From Phoenix dactylifera (lineage: Eukaryota; Streptophyta; Magnoliopsida; Arecales; Arecaceae), in assembly GCF_009389715.1 (NCBI RefSeq), contig NC_052407.1, positions 8,466,475 to 8,530,474 on the forward strand: a DNA stretch of 64,000 nucleotides. The letters run 5' to 3'. Position 1 is the first letter of the stretch; every line of letters starts with the position of its first letter. The notes beneath the pieces are model-generated. The model was given only the letters and a program-made list of their open reading frames with translations, did not search any database and had not been told where the DNA came from. Shown here one piece after another: positions 38,851-51,037 of the stretch. Both the position numbers and the translations under genes were made by a program.

Positions 38851-40989
38851 TTAGCCAATAATGCACACTGATGAAGAAGAATTATTGATTCTTCTCTGTC
38901 TGTTGCCTACAATATTTTCTCTATGATGAAAACCGCAACCATTAAGCAAAGAACGCCAGATGCTGGCATCTGGTTCCACCAGCATTGACTTGATGAATTT
39001 GTAAGCTCTATCCACGTCACCAGCACGGCTTAGAAGGTCAACCACACAGGCATAGTGCTCTAATTGAGGCTCTACGCCAAACTCCTGCCTCATCAAATCA
39101 AAATAGAACAATCCTTCTTCCACTAATCCGGCATGACCGCAGGCAGAAAGAATGCTCATGAATGTTACTTCATTCGGTCTTATCCCCGATGCCACCATTT
39201 GAGAGAAGAGAGCTAGAGCATCTTCTGCTAGGCCATGCACTCCATAGCCAGAGATGATCGAACTCCACGACACTACATTCTTCTGGGAAATGTTATCAAA
39301 AACTTTTCTAGCCATGTATAAATCTCCACACTTTGCATACAAGCTGATGAGAGCTGTTTCTAACTGGATATCCTTCTTTGAACCAGAAGTTATAAGCTTA
39401 TGATGAATCCATCTTCCCTTTCTTAGATAACCCAGATGGGTGCAGGCCTGAATGGCACTAAGAAAGGTCACCGCATCTGTCTGAATGCCTTTCGAATACA
39501 TTTGATCAAAGAGTCTAATTGCTTCTGCTGAGTAACCCTTTTGACAAAATCCGCTCATCATCGCATTCCACGTCACGGTGTCCTTCCCTTCAATCTCCTC
39601 AAATATCCGGTAAGCGGTGTCAGTTGATCCACATTTGCAGTACATATCTATAAGGGAGTTATGAACAAATCTATTGAGCTGGAAGCCTGTTTTAGCAATA
39701 AGGCCATGGACTTGGAACCCCAAGCTCAAGTCACCAACGTGCCCGCATGCAGGGAGAGTGCTGGAGAGGGTAAATGAATCCGGAGGAAGCCCTTCCTTTT
39801 GCATCCCAATGAAGAGTCTCAATGCCTTGTTTGAAGAACCATTTTGCGAGCACACTGCAATGAGTGAGTTCCAGGAGACGGCTGTTTTCTTCTGTATGGC
39901 CTCAAACACATTGCAGCTAGTCCCAAGCTTTCTGAAACTGGCATACATATCTATCAGTGCCGTGCCTGTGGAACTTGATTCAGGGTCCATGCTTCTTCTG
40001 AGAATGAATCCATGGACTGATTTCCCTTCTCTCAGGAATCCCAACCGAGTGCAGGAGAAGAGAACACTCATCATAGTTACAGAATTTGGCTCTACCTCGG
40101 ATTCTAGCATCCTGGTAAAGACACCCAATGCTTCTCTATAGCAGGATTTTTCATTGTAACATGAGATCATGGCAGTCCAGGATACAACACTACGTCGTGA
40201 TGCATTCCTGAATAGCTTCTCTGCATAGTCCAGGCAACCACATCTTCCATACATGGCAATGAGCGAATTCTCTAAAGGTTCATCTACTGCAGTCCATCCT
40301 CTTGCAATATAGCCATGAACAGACCTCGCTTGCTTTAGGAATCCCAATTCAGCACAAGCTTGAGTCACATCCAGCATTGTTACTGAATCAGGCACGATGT
40401 TTTTCATATTCATCTCTGAGAATATTTCAAGGCCTATATCGGCTCGCTTGCATCGGATACAGCTCGAAACCATCGAACTCCAGGCGACCACATCTCTTGC
40501 TGGCATGCCATCGAACACCTGGCGAGCATCTTCTAAGCTGCCTCCTCCTCCGCCGCCGTACATTTGAAGCAGCGACGTCTCGACAGCAGCGTCCGACTCA
40601 AACCCGCCTTTGATTATCCTTCCATGTATCTTTCTTCCAATTCGTACGTTACCGAGGCCCGAGCATGCTCTTAGAACAGATGGAAAGACGAAACACGTCA
40701 GCCAAAGCTGCCGACTCTGCATGTCGTGATAGAGCGACATGACTTCTTTGAAGAGCCGAGCCCACGCATAGCTTCTGATCATCACACCCCACATGAAAGA
40801 GTCTGGCCTCGAGAACTTGTCAAAGACCAGTCTCGCAGCATCGATGCAGCCCATCATGGCATATGATTCTATGAGCTTGGTGGCTGCTAATGGATCCCTG
40901 TGGAAGCCAGTGGTGAGGAGATGAGCATGGACTTGCAAGAGGGCTCTTTTTGTGGTGCAGGATCTGAATAGGGGAATATATCTCGTCAT
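38851..40989 (-). CDS. Pentatricopeptide repeat protein, PLS class (At1g69350-like), intronless
   Basis: An organelle RNA-binding protein of the PLS subfamily; such proteins bind specific transcripts for editing or processing in mitochondria or plastids. The target is unknown. 712 aa, single exon. The start MTRYIPLFRSCTTKRALLQV and phrases such as YAMMGCIDAARLVF, KIHGRIIKGGFESDAAVETS, VVSWTAMISCYN, GKSVHGFILRRSMDPES and SIISGYGVHGLAEDALALF match Arabidopsis At1g69350 as I recall it. P, L and S repeats run almost the whole length (roughly 17). The start matches the relative's N-terminus. The C-terminus stops at GCGFHHRENIVG followed by an unrelated Asn/Ser-rich tail, so most of the E motif usually found there is lost; no DYW domain exists. 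A functional gene is likely because the long frame is open throughout. Confidence 0.93.
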   Translation of the reverse strand: MTRYIPLFRSCTTKRALLQVHAHLLTTGFHRDPLAATKLIESYAMMGCIDAARLVFDKFSRPDSFMWGVMIRSYAWARLFKEVMSLYHDMQSRQLWLTCFVFPSVLRACSGLGNVRIGRKIHGRIIKGGFESDAAVETSLLQMYGGGGGGSLEDARQVFDGMPARDVVAWSSMVSSCIRCKRADIGLEIFSEMNMKNIVPDSVTMLDVTQACAELGFLKQARSVHGYIARGWTAVDEPLENSLIAMYGRCGCLDYAEKLFRNASRRSVVSWTAMISCYNEKSCYREALGVFTRMLESEVEPNSVTMMSVLFSCTRLGFLREGKSVHGFILRRSMDPESSSTGTALIDMYASFRKLGTSCNVFEAIQKKTAVSWNSLIAVCSQNGSSNKALRLFIGMQKEGLPPDSFTLSSTLPACGHVGDLSLGFQVHGLIAKTGFQLNRFVHNSLIDMYCKCGSTDTAYRIFEEIEGKDTVTWNAMMSGFCQKGYSAEAIRLFDQMYSKGIQTDAVTFLSAIQACTHLGYLRKGRWIHHKLITSGSKKDIQLETALISLYAKCGDLYMARKVFDNISQKNVVSWSSIISGYGVHGLAEDALALFSQMVASGIRPNEVTFMSILSACGHAGLVEEGLFYFDLMRQEFGVEPQLEHYACVVDLLSRAGDVDRAYKFIKSMLVEPDASIWRSLLNGCGFHHRENIVGNRQRRINNSSSSVCIIG

Positions 40990-42037
40990 GACCTTCTACG
41001 AAGATAATACAGCAGATGGGGTAACGGGGCATGCTGGTTTTGTCCGCTAAAAGCAGAATGAAAAAGCTTTTACACCGTTTTATGATTTTTGTTTTTTTTA
41101 TACAACGGCGACTTACACTAATCATACATAAATACAGCCTATAAAATTCAAAAAAAAATGACGAAGAAACAAACATACACATGGTTCTCTCAAAAACCTT
41201 TCCAAACAATCAGCAACATTGTTCATCTTCTAATAAATATGAGTGGTTGCCTTGATCAGAGGCGAGTGGAATATTTTTGGTTCCAGGCCTAGGTGAGGAC
41301 AAAAAAAAAAAAAAAGCTCCAGGGCTGACATTTATGTAGAACCCTAATTGTATGATACTATAAATGCATGCCAGACCGCAATACCCGGTCTATATGAGTC
41401 ATCTAGTTGTTTTAATTTGGTTGTCAAGGATGGCATTTATCAATAACAATGACCATTGTAAGTGAAATAATCAGCTGCAGCAATATCAGATGAGAAGCAA
41501 TGATCTTGTAGGCTCATGAGACAGCATCCATGAATTATTGAAGAGAAAAAACAAGAGGAGTGATTATAAAAGCATGCGGTGAAAAACATGCAACTCATCT
41601 GATGCACCGAGGATGAACTTAAAATTTAACACAATCTAAGTTGAATCCACCGAGGTTGAACTTAAGATCTTTGGAGAAATGCAGTTCGTCCCCAGAAACT
41701 GGTGGAGTAAAATACCCTCGACCGGTCATGACGATATTTACAAATCAAAGATGCATGAACGATAACCTCTTCTCTTTCCTTTTTTTTTTTTAACTTCTTT
41801 TTCCCATCTTTTCACTTTATGAAGGAACGTGTGCAGGTGAAAGAAGAGTCCCCACAGCACCTGGCGAATTTGATTTCTCAAGGACCTGCAAAAGTGAAGA
41901 CAAATAATCACAAGTGGTTGCTGAATATTGTTTTATACAAGTCAAGCACGGCATTGTATCATATGACATGGTTACCTGTGAGGCAGTTATTAGTATTGTG
42001 ATGGTGAAGAATAGATTGTTTATGTGAACAGCATGCT
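40990..42037. other. Spacer: PPR promoter side and 3' end of ClpF
   Basis: About 1 kb between two minus-strand genes. The part near 40990 must hold the PPR promoter and the part near 42037 the ClpF 3' UTR. A short direct repeat (caccgaggatgaactta / caccgaggttgaactta, near 41606 and 41647) and an A run at 41302-41317 were seen. No further gene. Confidence 0.45.
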
Positions 42038-45000
42038 CTAAGCATTATCCTCGCCATCTTCATCATGCATATCCACAGGAACTTCGTAGCGGGGCCTACT
42101 GAATTTCTCTCGAAGCTGTTTTATAGGAATGAAGTCCCCTGCTGTATCCATTCCATAAAACAGGAATGAAATGTATGGGTGATCAAACCGGTCCTGCATC
42201 TCGTGAATCAAGCAAGAGCAAGACTAAGTGAAACACTCTCAGGTTAATCATTTGTTTCCAACGGGCATTTCTACTCACCTTGTCTGGTTGGTCATTGGCT
42301 AAAAGATTCTCCTCTGGAACTGGCAAACATCAGTTGAGAGGACATTAATGGTGAGGCATGAGAAAATATAATGATATGAATATAGTATAAGCACTGATGA
42401 ATAAAAATCCCACCACCAAATTTGTTCAATAACAATAACTACTACAAAGGAGATCATCTTCTTTTCTTTTTAAAAACAAAATGATGAAGAATTAGGCACA
42501 AGGTGCCTAACCAAGTTTCACTTCTCTTTAATTTTTTAAACAAATGAATATAGCAAATTATAAAGCCTTCATTATATTTCTTAATGCAATCTATTGGAAT
42601 GAACATGTACTTGAGGAAGGATAGACACTTGTAGTCAAGACTGCCTCCCTTTAATGGTAAAGCTCTTTGAAGTTTAGCAGTCCTTCTAGTGAGCTAGGGA
42701 GCTCTTTCAAGAGATGTTTCAAGATTAGGTTGGAAAGGCAATCCTTTGTCAGAGTAAAATAGCATAACGACTGAAATGTAACTCGCCATCCATCGTGCCA
42801 ATATTCTTCTTTCCTTTCCCCCATGGATGCATGTCCTGCGTTCAGGCAAATGAAGTAAGACTGAGGAGAAGAAATCCCACCCACCCTTGCTCAAGTCCTG
42901 TAAGAGTCCTACTCTATCCCACTCTTGCTCCAAGTCCAGTCTTGTCTACTCTATCCCTTCAATGGACCACACCACCATGCTGCTAGCAGGAATATTCCTG
43001 CTGCTTGTCCCTCCAGGTTATTCTGACACTTCAATGGAGGCAGCTATTTGTAAGGTACTGTGCTGCCTCCATTGAAGTGCCAAAATAACTGGGAGCGACA
43101 AGCAGCAGGAATATTCCTGCTAGCAGCATGGTGGCATGCTCTACTGAAGGGATGGGGTAGGCAGGACTCTAATAAGACTTGGAGCAAGAGGTGTTTGGTG
43201 CAAGAGTGGGATAGAGTAGACTCTACTACGACTTGAGTAAGAGTGGATGGGATTTCTTCTCCTTTATATAGGAGAAATAGAGGTCTAGAAAAATATTTGT
43301 AAGATTAGTTTTTGGGTAGGTTGGGATTTGGGGGTTGGTGGAGGGACGAGAAGAAATGAAAGAATGTATGTTGAGCATATACATGCTGAGCATCAATGAC
43401 ACCATTCACTACCTAACACCATTCACTAACTACCTACCTACCGGCTAACTGGTAGGCCAAGCCATGGCTCAGCTGGCAGAGATCTAGCCCAGAGTTATTT
43501 TATGGTAAAAAGGTCAGCCAGCCTTAGCTCAGCAGGCAGGCATTCCCACTGTATTTCAAAATATTATGCTACTAAAATGAAGAAGGTTTTGAACAGAGGC
43601 CACCGCAGATGCCCTTAAAGAAATGATGCAATGAGGAAGGGTGAATTGTGAGAACTTCCATGCACCTTAATTAGAATTGGAAAGACCCGATTTACCTGAG
43701 TCTGATGATCCATGAATCAGTTAGTAAAGCGGCATGTTAGAAAGGTGGCCATAAAAATAGTTTGTCTGTAGGTAGATCATCATCTTAAGTTTATTCATGT
43801 TTCTATTGGTTATATATCAGTGTCCTTTCTAAATCAATTTCACATCAACATTAAAATTGATCATGCATGTATGACAATGAGGATCTTTCTAAAACTTATT
43901 AGCTTCACTGCATAAGCAACTAACAAATCAAGAAGCCTACAGGAGATGATAAGAAACGAAGAAATATGAAGTTCAGAATTTTCAGGCCAATAGTAATCAG
44001 TGATGCAATCCTAACATGCATGCTTCTATGAAAATTCAGAAGTAATAAAGGAAGCATAGGTATTTGGCGTTTATGATAATTTCTTCTAATCAGGTCCGTA
44101 ATGCAAGCGCCAAACAGAGGATAGAACTGAAAAATTAAAGTATGTGACATCATATGCTGAGAAAAGAAGCTTTTTACCATATGCCACAAGCAGGTTTGGA
44201 TCTGCATGTACATCAACCAAGACCTGCAAAAAACAAACAAAAGCCAAAAACGTGATACACATATCATAGTTCAAAACAACTGATATAAATGTAAAAGATA
44301 TAAAAACAAGATGAACAACCTCCTTCCCCTTAGAAAGTTCATTGTACAGAAGATGCATGTGCATTGTACCAATAAGTAGGGCTGCCTAAATGTGCATATC
44401 AAGACAAACATTTATATTGCCTGCCGTCATGGGTCCTCACGAATCAGCGAAAATTTTCAAAGAGCTCTTCTAAGCATTAAGACAAATCATTCAAGTAAGA
44501 AAGGTTTCAAGTCAGACACATCTTTAATAATTAAGGACTGTTTATTTTTCATACAGCTATAATATCGGTATCGACCTTGGCTGCCTACAACATCCCGATA
44601 ACTTGGGACTTCAAAATGGTTATAATATACTCTAGGATCAGGACAGATGATTTTTTCGCATGGAATGTTTGCTTCCAGAATGATCTCTACTGCAAATAAT
44701 TTGTGTATCCATGTGTATGTGTATCCATGTGTATGTGTATGAGAGAGAGGGAGAGAGCAAAGGTACAAGCATGCATTTAAATGAAAAGTAATTTAAATCA
44801 TCTGGGCCACATCAGCAAAAAGTTTATGACAAACTTTAACCAACGACATGCAATTCATTGCACCCAACAATCTTAGCACTGTAGATTTAAACAAAGATAA
44901 TAGCAGATTATTTGTGTCCGGAAAGTGGCTCCAGCTATATTATGGATTTAAATTTGAGGGTGCACCTAGAAGACAGCTGTTTTCTAACAAGTTAGATACT

Positions 45001-48000
45001 CATCTCGTGTACAAAAGGAACACAACATTTGCAGGATAGGATATTAATCATTAAAGCCTTATCTAACTTTACAGGTTGGCTTAAGCAGCCACCTAAGCTT
45101 TCTCCATGATGAAGATTTGAGCCTTCCAATGACTTTATCACATTTAATATCAATTACAAATTTACCTTTCCAATATAAAATGGAAGTAGAAACCACATAA
45201 ACACATCAATAAATGATGGTTTGATCCTACCAAGGACATTATCTATGCCTGTTTCTCTCAGGTTTCCTTTAAAATGTTAATAGCTCATCTTAGATGAATT
45301 TTGATGTTTTAAGCTTTCAGTAGATCGGCATTTTAGAGGGATGGTAGTGGTGTCATTTTGTATTCTTTTACTAATTTACTGCAAAGTGAAATGTCCCAAT
45401 AATTTTTACTAATCCAGACATGATAAGTTTTTTTTTTGGGGGGGGGAGAAGGGTGGGGGGATATTCAGCACAAAAGTATCAGTATAAAGAATCCTTTATT
45501 TCTTTCTTCTTTAGATATCAAATAAAGGTTCAAGATAATCAACATTGTACAATAAAATATGATATTGTTTTTGAATATATTATGCAATTGAACAGCATAA
45601 TACTGCACAAAAGTTCATATTAAAGCAAACATTTCAAATAAATTGGCAAGATGCTAGTTGGCTACACCACCAACCTGATAAAATGGTTGATTAGGCCCTT
45701 GAAGCAACTTATCAACATGTGCAATTACCATCCATGAACTTGATTCACAGCATACAGGATCCATGCCACATATTACAGCACGATAGCCTGCAATGATATA
45801 TTATTAAGTGAGACAATCAGCAAAATTTTGTCAGAAAACTATATAGCAATTCTTATTCAAAAATGGGACATTGGCAGTCATTAATCAGAGTATCAGATGC
45901 CACTGTATTGAAAACAGAAAGCACATATCCTTCATAAATCTTTCAACAAACTTTCTAAGGATCAACTAATACCTTAGCTCCAAATTTGTCCATGATGAAT
46001 CGTATTTATTGATCAGTCACTCAATACCATAACCAAAAGGTTTTGCTGCATGAGTGGCCTTATACACACATTCTGAACAGACAACATAATTATAACTGTT
46101 GAAGTTTAGTACCCAGAAACTATTCAGAGGAAATCTAAAGTGTTCTTAGATTAGATTATTATATATTAATTTGATTTAACATTTAAATTCTAATTGATGT
46201 GAACGGTCTAAGTACAACAATAAAAATCCAAAACTATAAGGAGGTTACATTAAATTAAAATCTCTAAAGCTAGGCATTTTTACCTCAACATAATACTAAA
46301 AACCAAATGAAACACTCAGAATGGCATGATGCTCTTTAATAAAATATGCAAAGCATTGCAGGTGATAAGTGACCTACTCAGTAACCAATATCTGCTCTAA
46401 TTATTCAGTGAGCAATGAACTTCATCAAGTTGTTTCATGTAAAGTGTCATTCAAGGTTCGTCATATTGGTTCCGGACCCTGTATCGGTGCCACCCTAGCA
46501 TAGTATTGGTATAGTACAGTACATAATTTTTTTAGCATACTGAATATCGCTACGCCACCTGTATCGAATACCAGTACTGAACCAGTATGGTACGCCTTGT
46601 ACCGCCCAGTTCGGGCCGGTACGGCATATCTTGGTGTCATTGCTTGTTTACTAGGATATGGCATCCTGTCTATGTCTAATAAATTTCAAGGAGGGGAAAC
46701 CAAGAAACTAAACCTTGAAAAAATCAACAAAAGGATATTCTGTTATAATTCAGTGATTTGATTCATATTCCTGAAAATTCCAAAAAAATCAGAAATTACA
46801 GACACCATAATTGCAAAACAAAGGAAATGTCAGTCATGAAACAAATTCTCACCAAAAACCTTATGTCGTACTTTCTGGCCCAATCGAAATGCATATTGCA
46901 CATTTTGATAAGCAAGAGCTTTTGCTGATGCAGCCAAAGACTCAGCCTACAGCCAAAAATCACAGCAAATTTACCAGAGTTATAAGTTTCCAAGAATGGA
47001 AATGACACCAATAACACAAAAATGACCACAATGATTAATCTGCAGAGAAATCCCAAAGAAATGAATATCTATAAAACAGAAGAAGGTAGAGGTTTCATAC
47101 CTCAAGTTTGGAGACTTCATCACGCAACTCAGCAGCCACAGCATAGTTTTCACTCTCAATAGCTTTCTGCAAGTCTGCACTGCAGCAATAGATGCAAATA
47201 AAACCTAACTTCTTATGGATCAGATACTAAGAACAAAATACTCATATAAATTTCACTATTGTTCATATTCTCCACCTGCTTTCCCTAAAAAATTGACTAA
47301 AAATTAATTTATGTAACCATGTACAACACTCCTCTTTTGGTAATATTTGGTCAAAAACATAAAGAACACATAGTGAAATAAATCCTTATTATCAGTAACC
47401 AAACACAGTATAATAAAAATACTTACCGCAGCCGTAAGAGATTTATGGCTTTATCCTGAGCATCACTCTTTGAAGAACCCCTTTTAGCTTCCTGTTGCTT
47501 AATTATTTCTGTTTCGATCTTACAAGAGAAATAGGAAAGCAGCATGTTCAAATAGTCTTCACTTGCAACAAACAAAGTCCCTTCTATAATAAAATTAAGT
47601 ACTCCAAGCCACAGGAAGGTTGGATACCTCAGCAAGCTTGTTCCTCAATTGTTGTGCTGCATCATATTCTTCCATATTTAGAGCATACTGCCATCGCAGA
47701 ATACCCAACAGAAAAAGATCACGAAATTAAATTGGCAAAGATGTGAAACAGAAACTGAAAAGGGTGCCTTACAATTTACAAGGCATACTTAAGAGTTCAG
47801 ACAAGAATAAGTGAGTATAAATAAATGAAACGGCTATCATAAGTTGGATTTGCAACCAAAACAGCAAGCCATGCTGAAAATACTTCAACATACAGAAAAT
47901 GAAACAATATTCAGAACGCACACTCAAAAAAAAAAAAAAAAGCAAAGGAAATAGAACCTGTATTCGAGTCTGCAAGTCCAACTGAAAAAAGAATATTAGG

Positions 48001-48287
48001 ATGTCATCATTAGCAGACTCACTGCGTTCTGTGTTTGGATCCACCTCTTTGCCATTTCCCTTGAATAGCCATGTGGCTTTGACCCTTGACCCCATTCGCC
48101 TTGCTCTGGTAGAGTTAGTTGGAAATAATGTTCGCGCACACTGATGCCACAGAAAAGGTCCTTCAGTCAAAGAGTTTGTATGGGCCTTGTGCAAAAGTCT
48201 TGGATCACTTCTCAGCATCGCAAGTGCTCCACAGCTCCCACCCTTTGCAGAGGCAGCCAAACTGCTTACTGAAACACCTTGCATCAT
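42038..48287 (-). CDS. CLPF: Clp protease adaptor ClpF, chloroplastic (UVR + YccV-like domains, 9 exons)
   Basis: A stromal adaptor that, with ClpS1, hands selected substrates such as glutamyl-tRNA reductase to the ClpC/ClpPR protease (known for Arabidopsis ClpF). Exons: 48287-47958, 47687-47628, 47518-47427, 47179-47101, 46946-46853, 45787-45675, 44223-44178, 42319-42279, 42193-42038; 1011 nt, 336 aa, frame kept throughout. Residues 1 to about 70 form a Ser/Ala/Arg-rich transit peptide. About 88-110 holds the family phrase ERSESANDDILIFFFQLDL. UVR-type helices are YALNMEEYDAAQQLRNKL (111-128) and ADLQKAIESENYAVAAELRD (about 162-181). The YccV/HspQ-like domain runs from FRLGQKVRHKVFGYRAVICG (about 207) through FYQVLVDVHADPNLLVAY and RFDHPYISFLFYGMDTAGDF to the end. 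The start is the first in-frame Met; a leader exon near 49091-49200 with a UTR intron is likely. One intron carries a large hairpin. Confidence 0.95.
42864..43263. repeat. Long inverted repeat (fold-back hairpin) in a ClpF intron
   Basis: The left arm 42864-43044 is the reverse complement of the right arm 43062-43263 over nearly the whole length, with a 17-nt loop. Paired words include aggagaagaaatccca, agagt/ctactctatcccactctt, catgctgctagcaggaatat, tcctgctgcttgtc and acttcaatggaggcagc. The right arm has about 20 extra bases (an internal ggagcaagagg/ggtgcaagag duplication). Within each arm agcaggaatattcctgct is itself a perfect palindrome. Arms are an estimated 85-90% matched. It has no transposase. 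It could be a fold-back MITE or an inverted gene-fragment duplication that makes small RNAs. Confidence 0.9.
44694..44760. repeat. Microsatellite (tgtgtatcca units and GA run) in a ClpF intron
   Basis: tgtgtatccatgtgtatg is repeated, followed by a (GA)-rich run. The minus-strand frame across it (44487-44768) is composition-driven. Confidence 0.7.
46455..46640. repeat. Dispersed ggtac-rich repeat in a ClpF intron
   Basis: A short stretch dense in gtac/ggtat/ccggt words (gtatcggtgcc, ggtatagtacagtac, ccagtatggtacgcc, ttgtaccgcccagttcgggc). It is far more GC-rich than the intron around it and similar in texture to 32350-32420. It is probably a dispersed non-coding element; the family is unknown to me. 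Confidence 0.4.
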
Positions 48288-49356
48288 TTTGTGGAGACAG
48301 AATTCGTTTGCCCGGCAAGCTGATTATAAACTTCAACTCATCAAGCAATTTTTTGAAGCTGCCAAAATGCAAAATTACTATCTGAACCAAATTCTTCCAT
48401 GCTAATCATGGCAAGATACAGCCTTAACCATACAAAAGAAAAGGACAATTTTGAGAGACCAACATACAAGCAAGTCATTCATAAAATCCATCCAAGAACA
48501 AAGGCGAATTAATTAAATCTTCCTTTCCTCCTAAAGCCACTCAAAATTAGCGTCAAGAATCGTTTGCTTCAAAAAAGTAACATCCATACTTCTTATATTG
48601 TTAAAAATGATGAGTCCACTCCTAACTAGCATTTCAATAAGATTATCCAGACACGGCAAATCGTTCACTAGCTCAACCCGCATTGCAGCGACGGGGGACG
48701 AACAATTGAATTCAAGTAGCCATTCTTTTAAGATATTTACAGCACACGTCGCTCCAATTGGAAGTTATTGGTCGTTAGCAAGCTTTCTTTTTTGTAGATT
48801 AAGTATTATGAAGAAATTTCACTGGAATCTATCAGTCAAGAAAATACGATGCTTCTACCGAGTTCTGAAAGTATCTTGAGCAGCATCAGCTGCCATACCT
48901 CCAAGTCAGTTAAAAATAGCAACTTCCCTTTTTTCCTCCCTTTGGGGCAAAAAAATGCCTCTACCCACATGCGGGGAAAGAAGTTGAACTAGAAACTTTC
49001 CAGGATCAATCGTGATGATAGAACTTAAAACCCTAATATTAGAAGCAGCTCGAAGTAAATGAGAAAGTCGAAGAGAACAAGAACCCATACCAGATCGATT
49101 GAAACCCTGGGCAAGAAGATTTGAGGATGGAGAGACCTTTGATCTTATTCTCAAAGAGAGAAAGAGAGAGAGATCTGATCGATTTCTTCCGGCTCGAAAG
49201 GCGAGGGTCGGACAAAAAGCCCAGGAAGAGACGGAGGGAGGGAAGCTATGGCGACCAAATATTTTCTTACCCCAGGATATCTCTGATATTGGATTTTAGA
49301 TCAATTGTTGTAACGACCCTCCACGTCTCATGTGTGGTGGAAGTTCTACATGAGTA

Positions 49357-49384
49357 TACGCTCTCTCTCTCTCTCTCTCTCTCT
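49357..49384. repeat. (CT)n microsatellite
   Basis: About 14 uninterrupted CT units upstream of the ClpF leader and before the Copia fragment. Confidence 0.9.
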
Positions 49385-49559
49385 CAAAATACGTTATCTC
49401 TCCTTTTTTAGTAATACTTTCTGATTTACCGTCAGGGCTGCAAGCAGCTGAGACCGGGATATGCTTTGACCCCAATCCGATCCATTTTTATGTACAGATC
49501 TTGCTAGTGGACCTAGACCTAATCCACTGCACGATCAACCTAAACCGGGTCGGGTTGAA

Positions 49560-50240
49560 TCTGTAAAAGTATTTAAGACTCAAAGGGTTGTCCGAATCCT
49601 CAAGTTGGAGTCTATCTACGTCATGTCCGCAGAATCTGTGAACAAGACCAGAACGAATGATATTGCTGACCTACGGCATGCGAGATTAGGCCATGTCATT
49701 TATCATAAGTTAAATGTTATGATGAACAAGTCATTATTGAAGGGTCTTCCTTAACTGGAGGTTCGTAGAGACATTGTTTGTGCAGGATGCCAGTATATGG
49801 AAAGGCCTATCAGTTACCATGTGAGGAGTCAACTTTCACGATAAGAGCACCATTGGAGTTATCAGATGTATTTAGATTAGTCAAGCAGGCATCGATCAGT
49901 GGCTACCAATATATGGTGATCTTTATTGATGATTTTTCAAGATACTCATGGGTTTACTTTAGGAAAATAAAAATCTGGAACTCTTGCAAAATCTTAGGAG
50001 TTCAAAGTAGAAGTCGAAAGGGAGACCGAGGGAAAAATAAAGTATCTACGGGAGAATATACATCCAGTGAATTTTATAATTTTCTACGAGAGAGTAAGAT
50101 AAGAGGCAGCTGACATGTCCAAACAAGCTTCGATAAAATGGAGTAGCCGAGAAGAAGAATCGCCATTTGGTAGAAATATGTCGGAGTATGCTGCATGTCA
50201 AGAATGTCCTAAGTCGAAGAGCTTTTATTTAAAAAAGTTC
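49560..50240 (+). mobile_element. Copia retrotransposon fragment (GAG-pre-integrase and integrase)
   Basis: Across shifts and stops, 49625-50240 reads ADLRHARLGHVIYHKLNVMM, NKSLLKGLP, DIVCAGCQY, then PLELSDVFRLVKQASISGYQ, YMVIFIDDFSRYSWVYF, GEYTSSEFYNFLRESKIR and RHLVEICRSMLHVKNV. This is the GAG-pre-integrase zinc-binding segment followed by the integrase core of plant Copia. Gag, reverse transcriptase and LTRs are absent. It lies between the divergent ClpF and BUB3.3 genes and does not code for a protein now. Confidence 0.85.
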
Positions 50241-51030
50241 TGAAAGACTAGTTTGATATATATTCGAGGATCTTTGGATAATTTTTAGAAGACTCATTCC
50301 AAAAAAAGATGATAAATAATCATTTGTTATCTATACAGGAAACTTAGTTTATGAATTATTCAAGGGCTTAAGAAGGGCATATTGTAATACTTTACATGTT
50401 TTTATATAGTAACTGCATAATGATTCTCTAGTCACTACATTTAAATATCAAAGAGAAATACAAAGTACAATCTTAAAGCACATGACAATGGAATGGTTTA
50501 GAGAAATATGAAAAATAAAATTATCTATGGATCCCTACGTGAAGCATAAATTAATTTTAAAATTTATCATTTGGAAATATCTAATATTGCTGTAGATTTT
50601 GGAGAACTAGTGCCATAAATCATTTGTAGATATTTTTTTAATTTGGTGGTCAATAGAATATACAAATTGTAATATGATAATTAATTTAGCATATGTTTGG
50701 TGTTGTTATTTTTTTTTGTGGCATGTGTTCTATTTTTTAAAAAATTTAAAAAGTGTAGTAACAAGATTGAGATTGAAGGTAATATAAGCGTAAAACTTTC
50801 GCTACTACTTGTTTTCATATTACCTTGTTAAAAAAAAAAAAATCTTTGCTACCAAAAGCTTTAGATTTTACCAAATAATTTAAAAAACAAATAGGTTTCA
50901 TTGTATATGTTCTTTAGTCTAGTTTATTTTCTGTTTTTTTTATAAAAAAGGGGGAAAACACAATGCAAGGTCCCTCAGTTTCCAAGAATTTTTGTAAAGA
51001 CCATTACACGTTCACATATTTCCGCTGGCA
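50241..51030. other. AT-rich spacer upstream of BUB3.3
   Basis: No gene, and several poly-T/poly-A runs. It may include the remaining end of the Copia insertion, but I could not recognise an LTR. Confidence 0.45.
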
Positions 51031-51037
51031 TCTGGCT

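Noticed and set aside
39674-40141. 155-codon plus-strand frame inside the PPR gene
   Set aside because: Antisense shadow of a long, clearly coding PPR exon.
43455-43560. tRNA-like A-box phrases (tggctcagctggcagag, ttagctcagcaggcagg)
   Set aside because: No B-box, no acceptor-stem pairing and no T-arm within 90 bases; probably chance or a very worn SINE.
47769-47957. Extension of the first ClpF coding exon beyond ...DLQTRIQ
   Set aside because: A GT donor at 47957 and the next exon (YALNMEEYD) restore the UVR motif; the extension is intron read-through.
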